Source of the DNA: Bacteroidota bacterium | GTDB lineage: Bacteria; Bacteroidota; Bacteroidia; Chitinophagales; Chitinophagaceae | DNA length: 12,935 nucleotides | Direction of reading: 5' to 3' | NCBI GenBank assembly: GCA_023391015.1 | Contig: JAEWBT010000039.1 | Location: 1-12,935 of the forward strand | Part shown: one piece after another, positions 6,085 to 12,443 of the stretch | Layout of the letters: every line of letters begins with the position of its first letter | Position numbering within the stretch: the first letter of the stretch is position 1 | Notes under the pieces: generated by a model | What the model was told of the DNA's origin: nothing | The model's input: only the letters and a program-made list of their open reading frames with translations | The model's database searches: none | Position numbers and translations under genes: made by a program

Positions 6085-6284
6085 CATGTTTTATGTTTCA
6101 TATGCCATGTTTGATGGGGTGTGATTCATGGAAAATGATTTCCGGAAATTGGCTCTTGGATTCCGGAAATTGGATTTTGAAATCTGGTTTTTGAGGCGTT
6201 GCCCTTGATCCCCTGAAGCTTGGTTTCTGAAATTTGAAGTTTAGAATTTTTCTAATATAATTTTTTAAGACTTTTGACTCTATA
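6085..6284 (+). promoter_or_regulatory. Spacer with palindromes and a candidate promoter for the activator gene
   Basis: These 200 bases separate rpoN from the activator gene. They hold TTTCCGGAAA (6139-6148) and TTCCGGAAAT (6161-6170), followed by decayed-looking repeats such as GGATTTTGAAATCTGG and GGTTTCTGAAATTTG. A Bacteroidota-type promoter is possible: TTTG (6233-6236), 21 bases, then TAATTTTT (6258-6265, seven of eight to TAnnTTTG), about 20 bases before the ATG. I see no clear terminator for rpoN and no good sigma-54 site here. Confidence 0.4.
6139..6170. repeat. TTTCCGGAAA palindrome plus a near copy
   Basis: ATTTCCGGAAATTGG (6138-6152) and ATTCCGGAAATTGG (6160-6173) form a 22-base-spaced direct repeat, 54 bases after the rpoN stop. 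The second copy has lost one T. Confidence 0.85.
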
Positions 6285-7799
6285 ATGGCTCAAAAAATAC
6301 TGGTAGTAGATGACGACAACGACATGTGTCTGCTGCTCAACCGCTTTCTTTCCCGTCATGGCTTTGAGGTTATTGGCATCAATAGCGGCATGGCCGCCAT
6401 CGCCTGGCTTCAGAAAGCAACGCCTGACCTCATCCTGACCGACTTCCGACTGGACGATATCACGGGCGCGGAGTTGCTGGTGAAAGCCAAAGAGTTGCAC
6501 CCGGGCGTGCCGGTGATTATTATCACTGGCTACAGCGATGTGAAAGACGCCGTTGAGGTGATGAAAATGGGTGCCTATGATTATGTAACCAAGCCGCTGT
6601 TCCCCGATGAAATTCTGCTGACCATTAAAAAGGCGCTTTCGGAAGAAGGGCAGCTTGCCCCCGCTCCGGCTGCTGTGGCGCAATCGACTCAGTCTGCCGC
6701 AAATCCCGGAAATGCAAAGCCTAAAACCGCTGTGGCAAAGGGGCGTGGAGAGTACATCTTTGGCGACAGCCCGGAGTTTGCTACGATTCTGCAACAGATT
6801 GAGCTCGTCGCTCCCACCAATTTTAGCGTCGTGATTTACGGCGAAAGTGGCTCCGGAAAGGAAGTGATTGCCCAGCAGATTCACCGCAACAGCAACCGCG
6901 CCAAAAAGCCATTTATTGCCATCGACTGCGGTGCGCTGAGCAAAGAACTGGCGGCTTCCGAGCTTTTTGGACACGTAAAAGGGTCGTTTACCGGCGCGCT
7001 GGCCGACAAGGTGGGGTCGTTCGAACTGGCCAACGAAGGCACCATTTTCCTGGATGAAATTGCGAACCTTTCCTACGATATTCAGGTGAGTTTGCTGCGC
7101 GTGATTCAGGAGCGGAAAATGCGCCGCGTAGGCAGCAATAAAGACATCAACCTCGACGTGCGCATCATCGTGGCGTCCAATGAAAAGCTGTGGGATGCCG
7201 CCCGGAAAGGCAAGTTCCGCGAAGACCTTTACCACCGGTTCAACGAGTTTAGCATTGAGGTGCCGCCCCTGCGCCGCCGCAAAAGCGACCTGATGACCTT
7301 TGCAAAGCATTTCCTGCAAAGCACCAATGAAGAACTGGGCAAGGCCGTGAAAGGCTTTTCGCCGGATGTAGAGCACATCTTCCTCAACTACGTGTGGCAC
7401 GGCAACCTGCGGGAACTGAAAAACGTGGTGAAACGTGCGACGCTGCTGACTGCGGGCGACTACGTGGAAGCAACCTCACTGCCGTTTGAGATTACCAATT
7501 TCCTGCGCCTGCAATTTGATGACGGTCAGGTGGAAGAAGCACCGAAAAGCGCGCCGATGAATGCAACGGCTCCTGCGCCGGTTGGAGAAAGCAATTCGGT
7601 GGCCGTGGAAGAGCCGGTTTCGCTGGGCGACAAGATGAAAACCGATAAGATGGACTCGGAGTACCACAGCATACTGGCGGCGCTGAAGCAATCCAACTTT
7701 AATAAAAGCAAGGCGGCCAAGCTGCTGGACATTGACCGGAAAACGCTTTATAACAAGATGCGGCAGTACAAAGAATTTAACAACGAAAGCGAAGCATGA
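6285..7799 (+). CDS. Sigma-54-dependent response regulator (NtrC/AtoC type)
   Basis: This 504-residue enhancer-binding protein has three parts. The receiver (1-120) has acidic D10/D11, phosphoacceptor D53, T81 and K103. After an Ala/Pro-rich linker (124-152) comes the AAA+ domain (about 156-402), with Walker A GESGSGKE (186-193), the sigma-54 contact loop GSFTGA (233-238), Walker B TIFLDE (253-258) and the arginine-finger region FREDLYHR (311-318). A second linker (410-455) leads to a Fis-type helix-turn-helix (461-496, NKSKAAKLLDIDRKTLYNKM). The loop has Ser where GAFTGA has Ala, a variant I recall from other activators, so activity is expected. It should bind upstream sites and use ATP to open sigma-54 promoters once D53 is phosphorylated. 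Its stop overlaps the start of the kinase gene in ATGA, so the two are translationally coupled and probably form a pair. It is the second gene after rpoN. Confidence 0.95.
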   Translation: MAQKILVVDDDNDMCLLLNRFLSRHGFEVIGINSGMAAIAWLQKATPDLILTDFRLDDITGAELLVKAKELHPGVPVIIITGYSDVKDAVEVMKMGAYDYVTKPLFPDEILLTIKKALSEEGQLAPAPAAVAQSTQSAANPGNAKPKTAVAKGRGEYIFGDSPEFATILQQIELVAPTNFSVVIYGESGSGKEVIAQQIHRNSNRAKKPFIAIDCGALSKELAASELFGHVKGSFTGALADKVGSFELANEGTIFLDEIANLSYDIQVSLLRVIQERKMRRVGSNKDINLDVRIIVASNEKLWDAARKGKFREDLYHRFNEFSIEVPPLRRRKSDLMTFAKHFLQSTNEELGKAVKGFSPDVEHIFLNYVWHGNLRELKNVVKRATLLTAGDYVEATSLPFEITNFLRLQFDDGQVEEAPKSAPMNATAPAPVGESNSVAVEEPVSLGDKMKTDKMDSEYHSILAALKQSNFNKSKAAKLLDIDRKTLYNKMRQYKEFNNESEA

Positions 7800-9040
7800 T
7801 TGGGCTTGCGGTCAAAAACCGCTTTTCCTTTTCCAGCGAATCTCCAAACTCGCAGGGCCCCCTCAAAAGACCTACCCCTTTGGAATATCCAGTTACAAAC
7901 CAGTTGCAAGCAGACGGCGAACGCATCCTGCGCTACGGCACCTTTGAGGTGGACCGCGTCAGGGGCGCGCTGCGGTGCAGCGATGGGGTGTATTATTTGC
8001 TGGAATATCCAACCGACGACCGGATGAGCCTGACATTGCCTCAGTTTTTGGTGCATCTGGATCAGACGGATCATCCGGAAAACAGGGCTTTTGAGGCTTT
8101 TCTTTTTACCGAACAGGCAGAGAAAGAAGAAGTGTCGCGCGTTTTTAGTGCCGTTACCTATACCGGAAAGCCCATTTGGGTGCAGGTCTGGGGCAAGCGA
8201 ACCTATGACCCACAGGGACAGCCGGTGAAAGTAACCGGCATTATCCGTGACATTACCGGGCAGCGCGAACAAGAACAGGCTGCCCAGCGCATGTTGGAAG
8301 AATTACAGCATTCCAACCAGGAGCTGGAAGACTTTGCCTACGTTGCCTCTCATGATTTGCAGGAGCCGCTGCGCAAAATCAGCACGTTCTGCGGCCGGCT
8401 TTATGCCCGTTATCACGACCAGTTTGACCGCGAAGGCAGTCAATATCTGGATCGCATCATGGCTTCGGCTGAAAGCATGCGCAACCTGATTCAAAACCTG
8501 CTGGATTACTCCCGTGTGGCGCAGGTAGAAGAGGCGCTGCAACCCACCCGGCTGGATGTGCTGCTTATCGGCGTGCAGTCGGATTTAGAATTGGTGGTGG
8601 AAGAAACACGGGCAAAAATCACCGTTGGGCCATTGCCGGTGGTGATGGGCCACGCCCCGCTCCTGGTGCAGCTGTTCACCAACCTGTTTTCCAACGCCAT
8701 TAAATTCCGGAAACCAACTGTTGCGCCGGAAATCAAGGTGAGCATGGCCACGCCCTCGGCACTGGAGCTGGCCGCAGCCGGGCTGGAAGCCGACGAGCTG
8801 TTTTACCGCATCCGGGTAGAAGATAATGGCATAGGTTTTGACCCTTCGCAGTCGGAGCACATTTTCCAGCTTTTTCAGCGTCTGCATGGCAAGGCCGAAT
8901 TTCCGGGAACGGGCATCGGGCTGGCCATCTGCCGCAAGATTGCCGAGCGTCACGGCGGCGCGTTGGTAGCCCATGGCGAGGAAGGAAAAGGCGCGCAGTT
9001 TTCCATTTATTTTCCGGCAGATCCGGCGCTTCAAACATAA
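7796..9040 (+). CDS. Soluble PAS-domain sensor histidine kinase
   Basis: This 414-residue kinase has no membrane segment, so it acts in the cytoplasm. Residues 1-45 are not recognisable. A PAS-like region (about 46-155) ends in the PAC-type VTGIIRDITGQREQE, followed by a coiled linker (156-178). The HisKA H-box is FAYVASHDLQEPLRKI (180-195) with phosphoacceptor H186. The ATPase has its N-box around N296/N300, G1 box EDNGIGFD (342-349), F-box FQLFQRLHG (357-365) and G2 box GTGIGLAI (371-378). The SHDLQEPL H-box is typical of the group that includes phytochrome-like kinases. The ATG overlaps the stop of the sigma-54 activator gene, which argues for coupled translation and for that activator as the partner. 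PAS ligand and signal are unknown. The start could lie downstream, since the first 45 residues are not conserved-looking, but the overlap favours 7796. Confidence 0.92.
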   Translation: MIGLAVKNRFSFSSESPNSQGPLKRPTPLEYPVTNQLQADGERILRYGTFEVDRVRGALRCSDGVYYLLEYPTDDRMSLTLPQFLVHLDQTDHPENRAFEAFLFTEQAEKEEVSRVFSAVTYTGKPIWVQVWGKRTYDPQGQPVKVTGIIRDITGQREQEQAAQRMLEELQHSNQELEDFAYVASHDLQEPLRKISTFCGRLYARYHDQFDREGSQYLDRIMASAESMRNLIQNLLDYSRVAQVEEALQPTRLDVLLIGVQSDLELVVEETRAKITVGPLPVVMGHAPLLVQLFTNLFSNAIKFRKPTVAPEIKVSMATPSALELAAAGLEADELFYRIRVEDNGIGFDPSQSEHIFQLFQRLHGKAEFPGTGIGLAICRKIAERHGGALVAHGEEGKGAQFSIYFPADPALQT

Positions 9041-9064
9041 CCTTCTCAACCTTTCTTTATAATC

Positions 9065-10543
9065 ATGGCCGGCATCCCTGCAATTTGCAAAATCCTGATT
9101 GTGGATGATGATGAAGACGACTTCTTTATCATTTCCGAGTTGATTCAAATGATTCCGGCAGGAAAGTATGAAATTGACTGGGCCTATAAATATGACGACG
9201 CGTTGCAGCGAATGACCGAGCAATGCTATGACGTGTATTTTGTGGATTACCGGCTGGGTGCGCGTTCGGGGATGGACTTGCTTCGGGAGGCGATGGAAAG
9301 CGGCTGTGAAAGCCCGATTATCCTGCTGACCGGCGGTGCAAGCGCCAAAACCGAGCATGCCGCCCTGCAGTCGGGCGCAGTGGACTATCTTATCAAAGCT
9401 GATGTAACATCCGAAAAGCTGGAGCGGGCTATCCGTTATGCCCAGGAGCGGACCGTTTTTGTCCGGGCGCTGCGGGCCAATGAAAAAAAGTACCGCGCCA
9501 TTTTTGAAAAATCCAAGGACATTATTTTTCTGGTAGACAACAATTTTCAGTTTGTGGAAGTCAATCCGGCGGCGGTTCAGTTGCTGGAAATGCCCAAAGA
9601 CCAGATTCTGCGGCTCTCGCTTTTTGACCTCGTGGAAGACACAGAGGAACGCGCCACTCTCCAGCAAAGTATTATCAACAACGAGGAAATCCGCGATCTG
9701 GAACTCAGCATTACAGCCGGGGAAGCACAGAAAAAGCAGTTCCAGCTTTCACTGGTGCCGCAGGATGAAGGCACTGCTACCCATTTGTATTGGCAGGGAA
9801 TCCTCCACGATATTACCAGCCTGCGCAAAGCTGAAAAAGCGACTTTACAGGCTGAAAAACTGGCTGCTGCGGGCCGCCTGGTGCGCACGTTGGCCCACGA
9901 AGTGCGGAATCCCCTCAACAACATTACGCTTTCGGTAGAGCAAATCCTGGCTGAAACCGTGCCGGAAGATACCCGGATGTATCTGGACATCGTGCAGCGC
10001 AACAGCAAGCGGATTTCCGATCTGATTACTGAGTTACTCAATAGCTCCCGCCCGTCTGAGATTGTGCTGAAAAAGGTGATGTTGCAATCCGTCATGGATG
10101 AAGTGCTCACCCAATCGGCGGACCGGCTGAAGCTGCGCAATATCCAGTTTCACCTTTTTTATCCGCCAACGCCGATCTGGGTAAATGCCGACATCGAAAA
10201 GCTTTCCATAGCTCTCTTAAATCTGGTTATCAATGCCAGTGAAGCCATGGAAAACGTTGAAGGGCATCTGGAAATCACCTTAAAACAGCAGGACGAGAGT
10301 GCTGTGGTGATCATCGCCGATAATGGCTGCGGTATGCCCGAGGAAACGCTTTCCCGCCTTTTCGAACCTTACTTTACCCGCAAGCGAAATGGTATGGGGC
10401 TGGGACTGGCCGCTACGCTCAATATTGTTCAGGCCCATAAAGGTGAAATAGAGGTAGCCTCGGAAACAGAGAAAGGAACGCAGTTCACCATTACACTGCC
10501 CACTGTGAGTGCGATTGAAGAGCTTTCTAAAAACGATAAGTAG
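9065..10543 (+). CDS. Receiver-PAS-histidine kinase (NtrB-like transmitter)
   Basis: This 492-residue soluble protein has a receiver in front of its kinase. The receiver spans 8-128: acidic D14/D15, phosphoacceptor D61, T89 and K111. A PAS domain (about 138-250) ends in GILHDITSLRKAE. The H-box is LAAAGRLVRTLAHEVRNPL (266-284) with H278; the AHEVRNPL form is typical of NtrB/AtoS-like kinases that serve sigma-54 activators. The ATPase follows with N-box NLVINASEAM (386-395, N390), G1 ADNGCGMP (418-425) and G2 NGMGLGLA (442-449). It begins 24 bases after the previous kinase and should be in the same operon. A likely arrangement is that the first kinase phosphorylates D61, which tunes this kinase, which then acts on the sigma-54 activator. 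That order is inference. No membrane segment or signal peptide is seen. Confidence 0.93.
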   Translation: MAGIPAICKILIVDDDEDDFFIISELIQMIPAGKYEIDWAYKYDDALQRMTEQCYDVYFVDYRLGARSGMDLLREAMESGCESPIILLTGGASAKTEHAALQSGAVDYLIKADVTSEKLERAIRYAQERTVFVRALRANEKKYRAIFEKSKDIIFLVDNNFQFVEVNPAAVQLLEMPKDQILRLSLFDLVEDTEERATLQQSIINNEEIRDLELSITAGEAQKKQFQLSLVPQDEGTATHLYWQGILHDITSLRKAEKATLQAEKLAAAGRLVRTLAHEVRNPLNNITLSVEQILAETVPEDTRMYLDIVQRNSKRISDLITELLNSSRPSEIVLKKVMLQSVMDEVLTQSADRLKLRNIQFHLFYPPTPIWVNADIEKLSIALLNLVINASEAMENVEGHLEITLKQQDESAVVIIADNGCGMPEETLSRLFEPYFTRKRNGMGLGLAATLNIVQAHKGEIEVASETEKGTQFTITLPTVSAIEELSKNDK

Positions 10544-10555
10544 CCTCTAAGGCCG

Positions 10556-10563
10556 TACTTTTG
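10556..10563 (+). promoter_or_regulatory. Perfect TAnnTTTG box before the small membrane protein gene
   Basis: TACTTTTG matches the Bacteroidota -7 box at all eight positions, 53 bases upstream of the ATG at 10617 and just after the kinase stop (10543). A good -33 TTTG is not found at the expected distance. The same bases also read GG-N10-GC (10551-10564), but the -24 half is poor, so I favour the primary sigma factor. Confidence 0.45.
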
Positions 10564-10581
10564 CGCTGTTTCCGGAGCCCA

Positions 10582-10591
10582 TTTCCGGAAA
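10582..10591. repeat. TTTCCGGAAA palindrome
   Basis: Exact copy within ATTTCCGGAAAT, 38 bases after the kinase stop and 25 bases before the small membrane protein. A partial TTTCCGGAG lies 12 bases upstream (10570-10578). Confidence 0.85.
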
Positions 10592-10616
10592 TCTAAATTT
10601 CTTGCTGACCGGATTT

Positions 10617-10772
10617 ATGTATCAGGCTTTCTATATTGCCAGTGGTTTATTTATTGCTGCTTGGATCGTATTTCTGAACGTCGGTAATATGGGCCACTGG
10701 GCGCACGTTTTCTTGGCCCTGGCGGTTATTAGTATGGCCATTGGCCTGTTCCGGCGGAGCTCTGGAAGCTAG
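10617..10772 (+). CDS. Small two-helix membrane protein, 51 residues
   Basis: A complete short frame runs from ATG to TAG. Residues 3-21 (QAFYIASGLFIAAWIVFLN) and 29-45 (AHVFLALAVISMAIGLF) are hydrophobic helices joined by a short loop, NVGNMGHW (21-28). The tail RRSSGS is basic. The pattern of helix, Trp and Gly/His loop, helix, then Arg resembles the lmo0937/DUF5670 family of tiny membrane proteins of unknown role, often induced by stress; this is similarity by eye only. It lies 73 bases after the kinase operon in the same direction, with a perfect -7 box in between, so it may be read with the operon or separately. The Trp, His and Gly content and clean hydrophobic periodicity make a chance frame unlikely. 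Confidence 0.6.
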   Translation: MYQAFYIASGLFIAAWIVFLNVGNMGHWAHVFLALAVISMAIGLFRRSSGS

Positions 10773-10812
10773 ACTGTATTGACCTACCCTTCGGCGTTCG
10801 CTGAATAGCCCG

Positions 10813-10853
10813 GTAGGGGCGCAGGTTTGGTTAGATTAAACCTGCGTCCCTAC
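10813..10853. repeat. Inverted repeat, GTAGGGRC type
   Basis: GTAGGGGCGCAGGTTT (10813-10828) pairs with AAACCTGCGTCCCTAC (10838-10853) over 16 bp with one G-T pair and a 9-base loop. The ends resemble the shorter hairpin at 224-247. It could serve as a terminator for the small membrane gene (40 bases after its stop), but no T-run follows. I regard it as a dispersed palindromic repeat. Confidence 0.75.
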
Positions 10854-10913
10854 GGGACTTCACAATACCATTATTTCCGGAAAATGCGACCAAGCCGGCG
10901 TCCCTACAGGACT
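10844..10913. repeat. Direct repeat of the palindrome's right end
   Basis: GCGTCCCTACGGGACT (10844-10859) recurs as GCGTCCCTACAGGACT (10898-10913), 15 of 16 identical and 54 bases apart. The second copy has no left arm nearby, so it looks like a partial or decayed unit. An exact TTTCCGGAAA (10874) lies between them. Confidence 0.7.
10874..10883. repeat. TTTCCGGAAA palindrome
   Basis: Exact copy between the two GCGTCCCTAC repeats. Confidence 0.85.
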
Positions 10914-11008
10914 GAAAAAGCTATCAACATAGCCTAATCAAAAACACCAGAAGGGCTTCGGATTTTGAACAGTGAACCCCGGTTGAGGATCCTTTCTGCA
11001 AACCGGAA

Positions 11009-11018
11009 TTTCCGGAAA
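11009..11018. repeat. TTTCCGGAAA palindrome
   Basis: Exact copy downstream of the minus-strand receiver gene, beyond its terminator. Confidence 0.85.
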
Positions 11019-11033
11019 CTCGATAGGCTTTAG

Positions 11034-11063
11034 GCCAAAAGAAAGCCCTGTAAGATACAGGGC
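11034..11063 (-). terminator. Terminator of the 11094-11441 gene
   Basis: GCCCTGTA (11045-11052) and TACAGGGC (11056-11063) form an 8-bp stem with a 3-base loop. On the minus strand it is followed by TTTCTTTT (complement of 11037-11044). It begins about 30 bases after the stop codon. Confidence 0.8.
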
Positions 11064-11093
11064 CTGAAAGGTAAAGTGCTGAAAAAGCCTTCT

Positions 11094-11441
11094 TTAAAGG
11101 ATGGCTTCAAACTGTGAAAAGCTGATAGGCTTTTCATGTACCGAGAATACTACACCTTCTGGCATTTGCGGCGGGTTGGGATGAAAGCCGCTCACCAGAT
11201 GGGTGTGCATACCAGGGTGTCGTGCAGCCAGCTGTGGCGCAATATCCCAGCCCAGACCATCAGGCAGGTTATTGTCCAGAAATAAAACATCCGGGCTGAA
11301 AGTGTGGACAGCAGAAACGCCCTCTTCCAGCGTGCCGTATTCATAAACGGTCCATCCTTTCCGCCTGAAAAAGGCAGCTACAATCTGACGGAGATCCACT
11401 TCGTCTTCTATAACAACTATTGTCTTCTTAGCAGCGCTCAT
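11094..11441 (-). CDS. Single-domain response regulator
   Basis: This is a 115-residue receiver with no output domain. The acidic pair is E12/D13, the phosphoacceptor is D56 in FLDNNLPDG (54-62), the Thr/Ser switch is S84 in LVSG, and the conserved lysine is K104 in HEKP. All active-site residues are present, so it can probably be phosphorylated. It should act by protein contact or as a phosphate relay or sink. It lies on the minus strand, 77 bases downstream of another stand-alone receiver and convergent with the kinase block, so a shared network is plausible but not shown. A short dyad, CCTTGC-CA-GCAAGG, lies 24-37 bases upstream of the start. Confidence 0.88.
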   Translation of the reverse strand: MSAAKKTIVVIEDEVDLRQIVAAFFRRKGWTVYEYGTLEEGVSAVHTFSPDVLFLDNNLPDGLGWDIAPQLAARHPGMHTHLVSGFHPNPPQMPEGVVFSVHEKPISFSQFEAIL

Positions 11442-11464
11442 AACTTTTACGCCTAATGAAATTT

Positions 11465-11478
11465 CCTTGCCAGCAAGG
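11465..11478. promoter_or_regulatory. Short dyad upstream of the receiver gene
   Basis: CCTTGC (11465-11470) and GCAAGG (11473-11478) are inverted around CA, between a TAATTTTT -7-like box on the minus strand (complement of 11491-11498) and the start at 11441. It could be an operator or a leader hairpin. Six-base arms occur by chance often enough to keep this tentative. Confidence 0.25.
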
Positions 11479-11518
11479 TTTGTTTTCTGGAAAAATTAGT
11501 AAAAAGAGACCTTTTTTT

Positions 11519-11962
11519 CTAATGATTCGGCGCTGCAAGGGATTTTTCCGGCTGAATCCAGTAATCGCAGAGTGCAAAAAGGGTTTTTTGCAGCACTTCA
11601 AAGCTGTTGGGCTTGGTAATGTAAGAGTTAGCGCCCAGTTCATAGCAGCGCTTCATTTCCCGCTCATTGTTGGTAGTGCTGAAAATAATCACCGGAATGG
11701 CCTCAAAATGAGGTGTTGTTTTGAGCTCGGCCAACACTTCCCGGCCATCTTTGCGGGGCATGTTCAGATCCAGCAAAATAAAGGACGGGTATAAGGCTGT
11801 ACTTTCCTTTTGGGCTTCTTCTTTCAGAAAGTCCAACAACTCAACGCCGTTGTTTACAAAACGCAAGTTGCAACGTCCCTGCCCCTCTTCAAATGCACTT
11901 TGAAGCAGGAACCGGTCATCCGGGTCGTCCTCGCCAATAAGAATATAAGGTTCAGCAGTCAT
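11519..11962 (-). CDS. Single-domain response regulator, Rcp1-like
   Basis: This is a 147-residue receiver of the type that pairs with phytochrome-like kinases (Rcp1-like). It has the expected acidic cluster GEDDPDDR (10-17), phosphoacceptor D65 in LLDLNMPRKDG (63-73), IFSTT (93-97) and K117 in TKPNS. The insert LDFLKEEAQKES between helix 2 and strand 3 is usual for this subgroup. The frame is open for 52 more codons upstream, to 12118, but those run through the divergent gene at 12075 and do not resemble a receiver, so I place the start at 11962, where AAAGAG directly precedes the ATG. There is no output domain. The soluble kinase at 7796 has the SHDLQEPL H-box that often partners this subgroup, which makes it a candidate donor; this is inference. 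Confidence 0.9.
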   Translation of the reverse strand: MTAEPYILIGEDDPDDRFLLQSAFEEGQGRCNLRFVNNGVELLDFLKEEAQKESTALYPSFILLDLNMPRKDGREVLAELKTTPHFEAIPVIIFSTTNNEREMKRCYELGANSYITKPNSFEVLQKTLFALCDYWIQPEKSLAAPNH

Positions 11963-12074
11963 CTCTTTGTAAAGATAACAGCCGGGATACCCTCTTTCCA
12001 AAGAAAAGTAGATAATACTCTGGCATTCCTTTTTTAGGAGTGCCCTTTTATTAAGTAAATCATTTCTGTTGGTT
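11963..12074. promoter_or_regulatory. Divergent promoter region with a hairpin dyad
   Basis: This 112-base gap must hold the promoters of both the receiver gene (minus) and the hydrophilic-protein gene (plus). GGCATTCC (12023-12030) and GGAGTGCC (12038-12045) form an 8-bp dyad with one G-T pair and a 7-base T-rich loop near the middle, either an operator or a leader hairpin. On the minus strand TACTTTTC (complement of 12004-12011) fits TAnnTTTG at seven of eight. There is no TTTCCGGAAA copy here. Confidence 0.4.
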
Positions 12075-12443
12075 ATGAATACCGAAAACAACCCCGACGG
12101 CAAACCCGCTGAAGACAATCACGGCCGCGCTGCCTTTGGCCCCGGCTCTACCACGCAGGGCGGCTCCAACTTTGGCCAAGGCTCGTCTGATATTGGCGGC
12201 ACAGGCTACAATAAGCAAGGCTCGGAGGCCAATCGCGGCTCCAACTACGACAACGAAGCCGGCCACCTCGGCAAAAGCACCGTCGGCACGTCCAACGAAG
12301 GCGATCAGTCGCCCGAAGCCGGCGCGGCCAAAGAAGAGCCGTTCGCCCCGCAGGAAGACACGAAAGGCACCGGTCGCGACGCCCGTGAAACCGAGCCGGA
12401 AAAACGCATCAACCTGGGGTCTGAAGACAACCTCGGCGCGTAG
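12075..12443 (+). CDS. Glycine-rich hydrophilic protein, probably disordered (hydrophilin-like)
   Basis: This 122-residue protein has no hydrophobic core. It contains about 22 Gly (18%), many Asn, Asp, Glu, Ser, Thr and Lys, no Cys and no Trp, and no signal peptide. The N-terminal half has short Gly-centred repeats (GSTTQGGSNFGQGSSDIGGT, about 22-41, then NRGSNYDNEAGHLG). The C-terminal half is acidic with scattered Lys (EEPFAPQED, EPEKRINLGSEDNLGA). High Gly with high hydrophilicity is the definition of hydrophilins, which tend to protect against drying or osmotic stress; this is a composition-based guess. Third codon positions are mostly C or G as in the neighbours, which supports this frame over an overlapping Lys/Ala/Pro-rich one. 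The ATG at 12075 is preferred to an in-frame TTG at 12069. Confidence 0.7.
   Translation: MNTENNPDGKPAEDNHGRAAFGPGSTTQGGSNFGQGSSDIGGTGYNKQGSEANRGSNYDNEAGHLGKSTVGTSNEGDQSPEAGAAKEEPFAPQEDTKGTGRDARETEPEKRINLGSEDNLGA

Larger units (their letters stand above)
10773..11093. other. Gene-free repeat region between convergent genes
   Basis: I see no gene in these 321 bases. They contain a 16-bp inverted repeat (10813-10853), a partial direct copy of its right end (10898-10913), two exact TTTCCGGAAA palindromes (10874, 11009) and the terminator of the minus-strand receiver gene (11034-11063). The flanking genes converge on the region, a usual place for such elements to accumulate. Confidence 0.7.

Noticed and set aside
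6252..7400. 382-codon open frame on the minus strand
   Set aside because: It lies opposite the sigma-54 activator, whose domains are unmistakable. It shows no family features and is a shadow of GC-biased third positions.
8585..9667. 360-codon open frame on the minus strand
   Set aside because: It spans the end of one kinase and the start of the next on the opposite strand and has no recognisable domain.
11963..12118. 52-codon extension of the 11519-11962 receiver
   Set aside because: It runs through the divergent promoter region and into the start of the hydrophilic-protein gene. The receiver fold begins right after the ATG at 11962.
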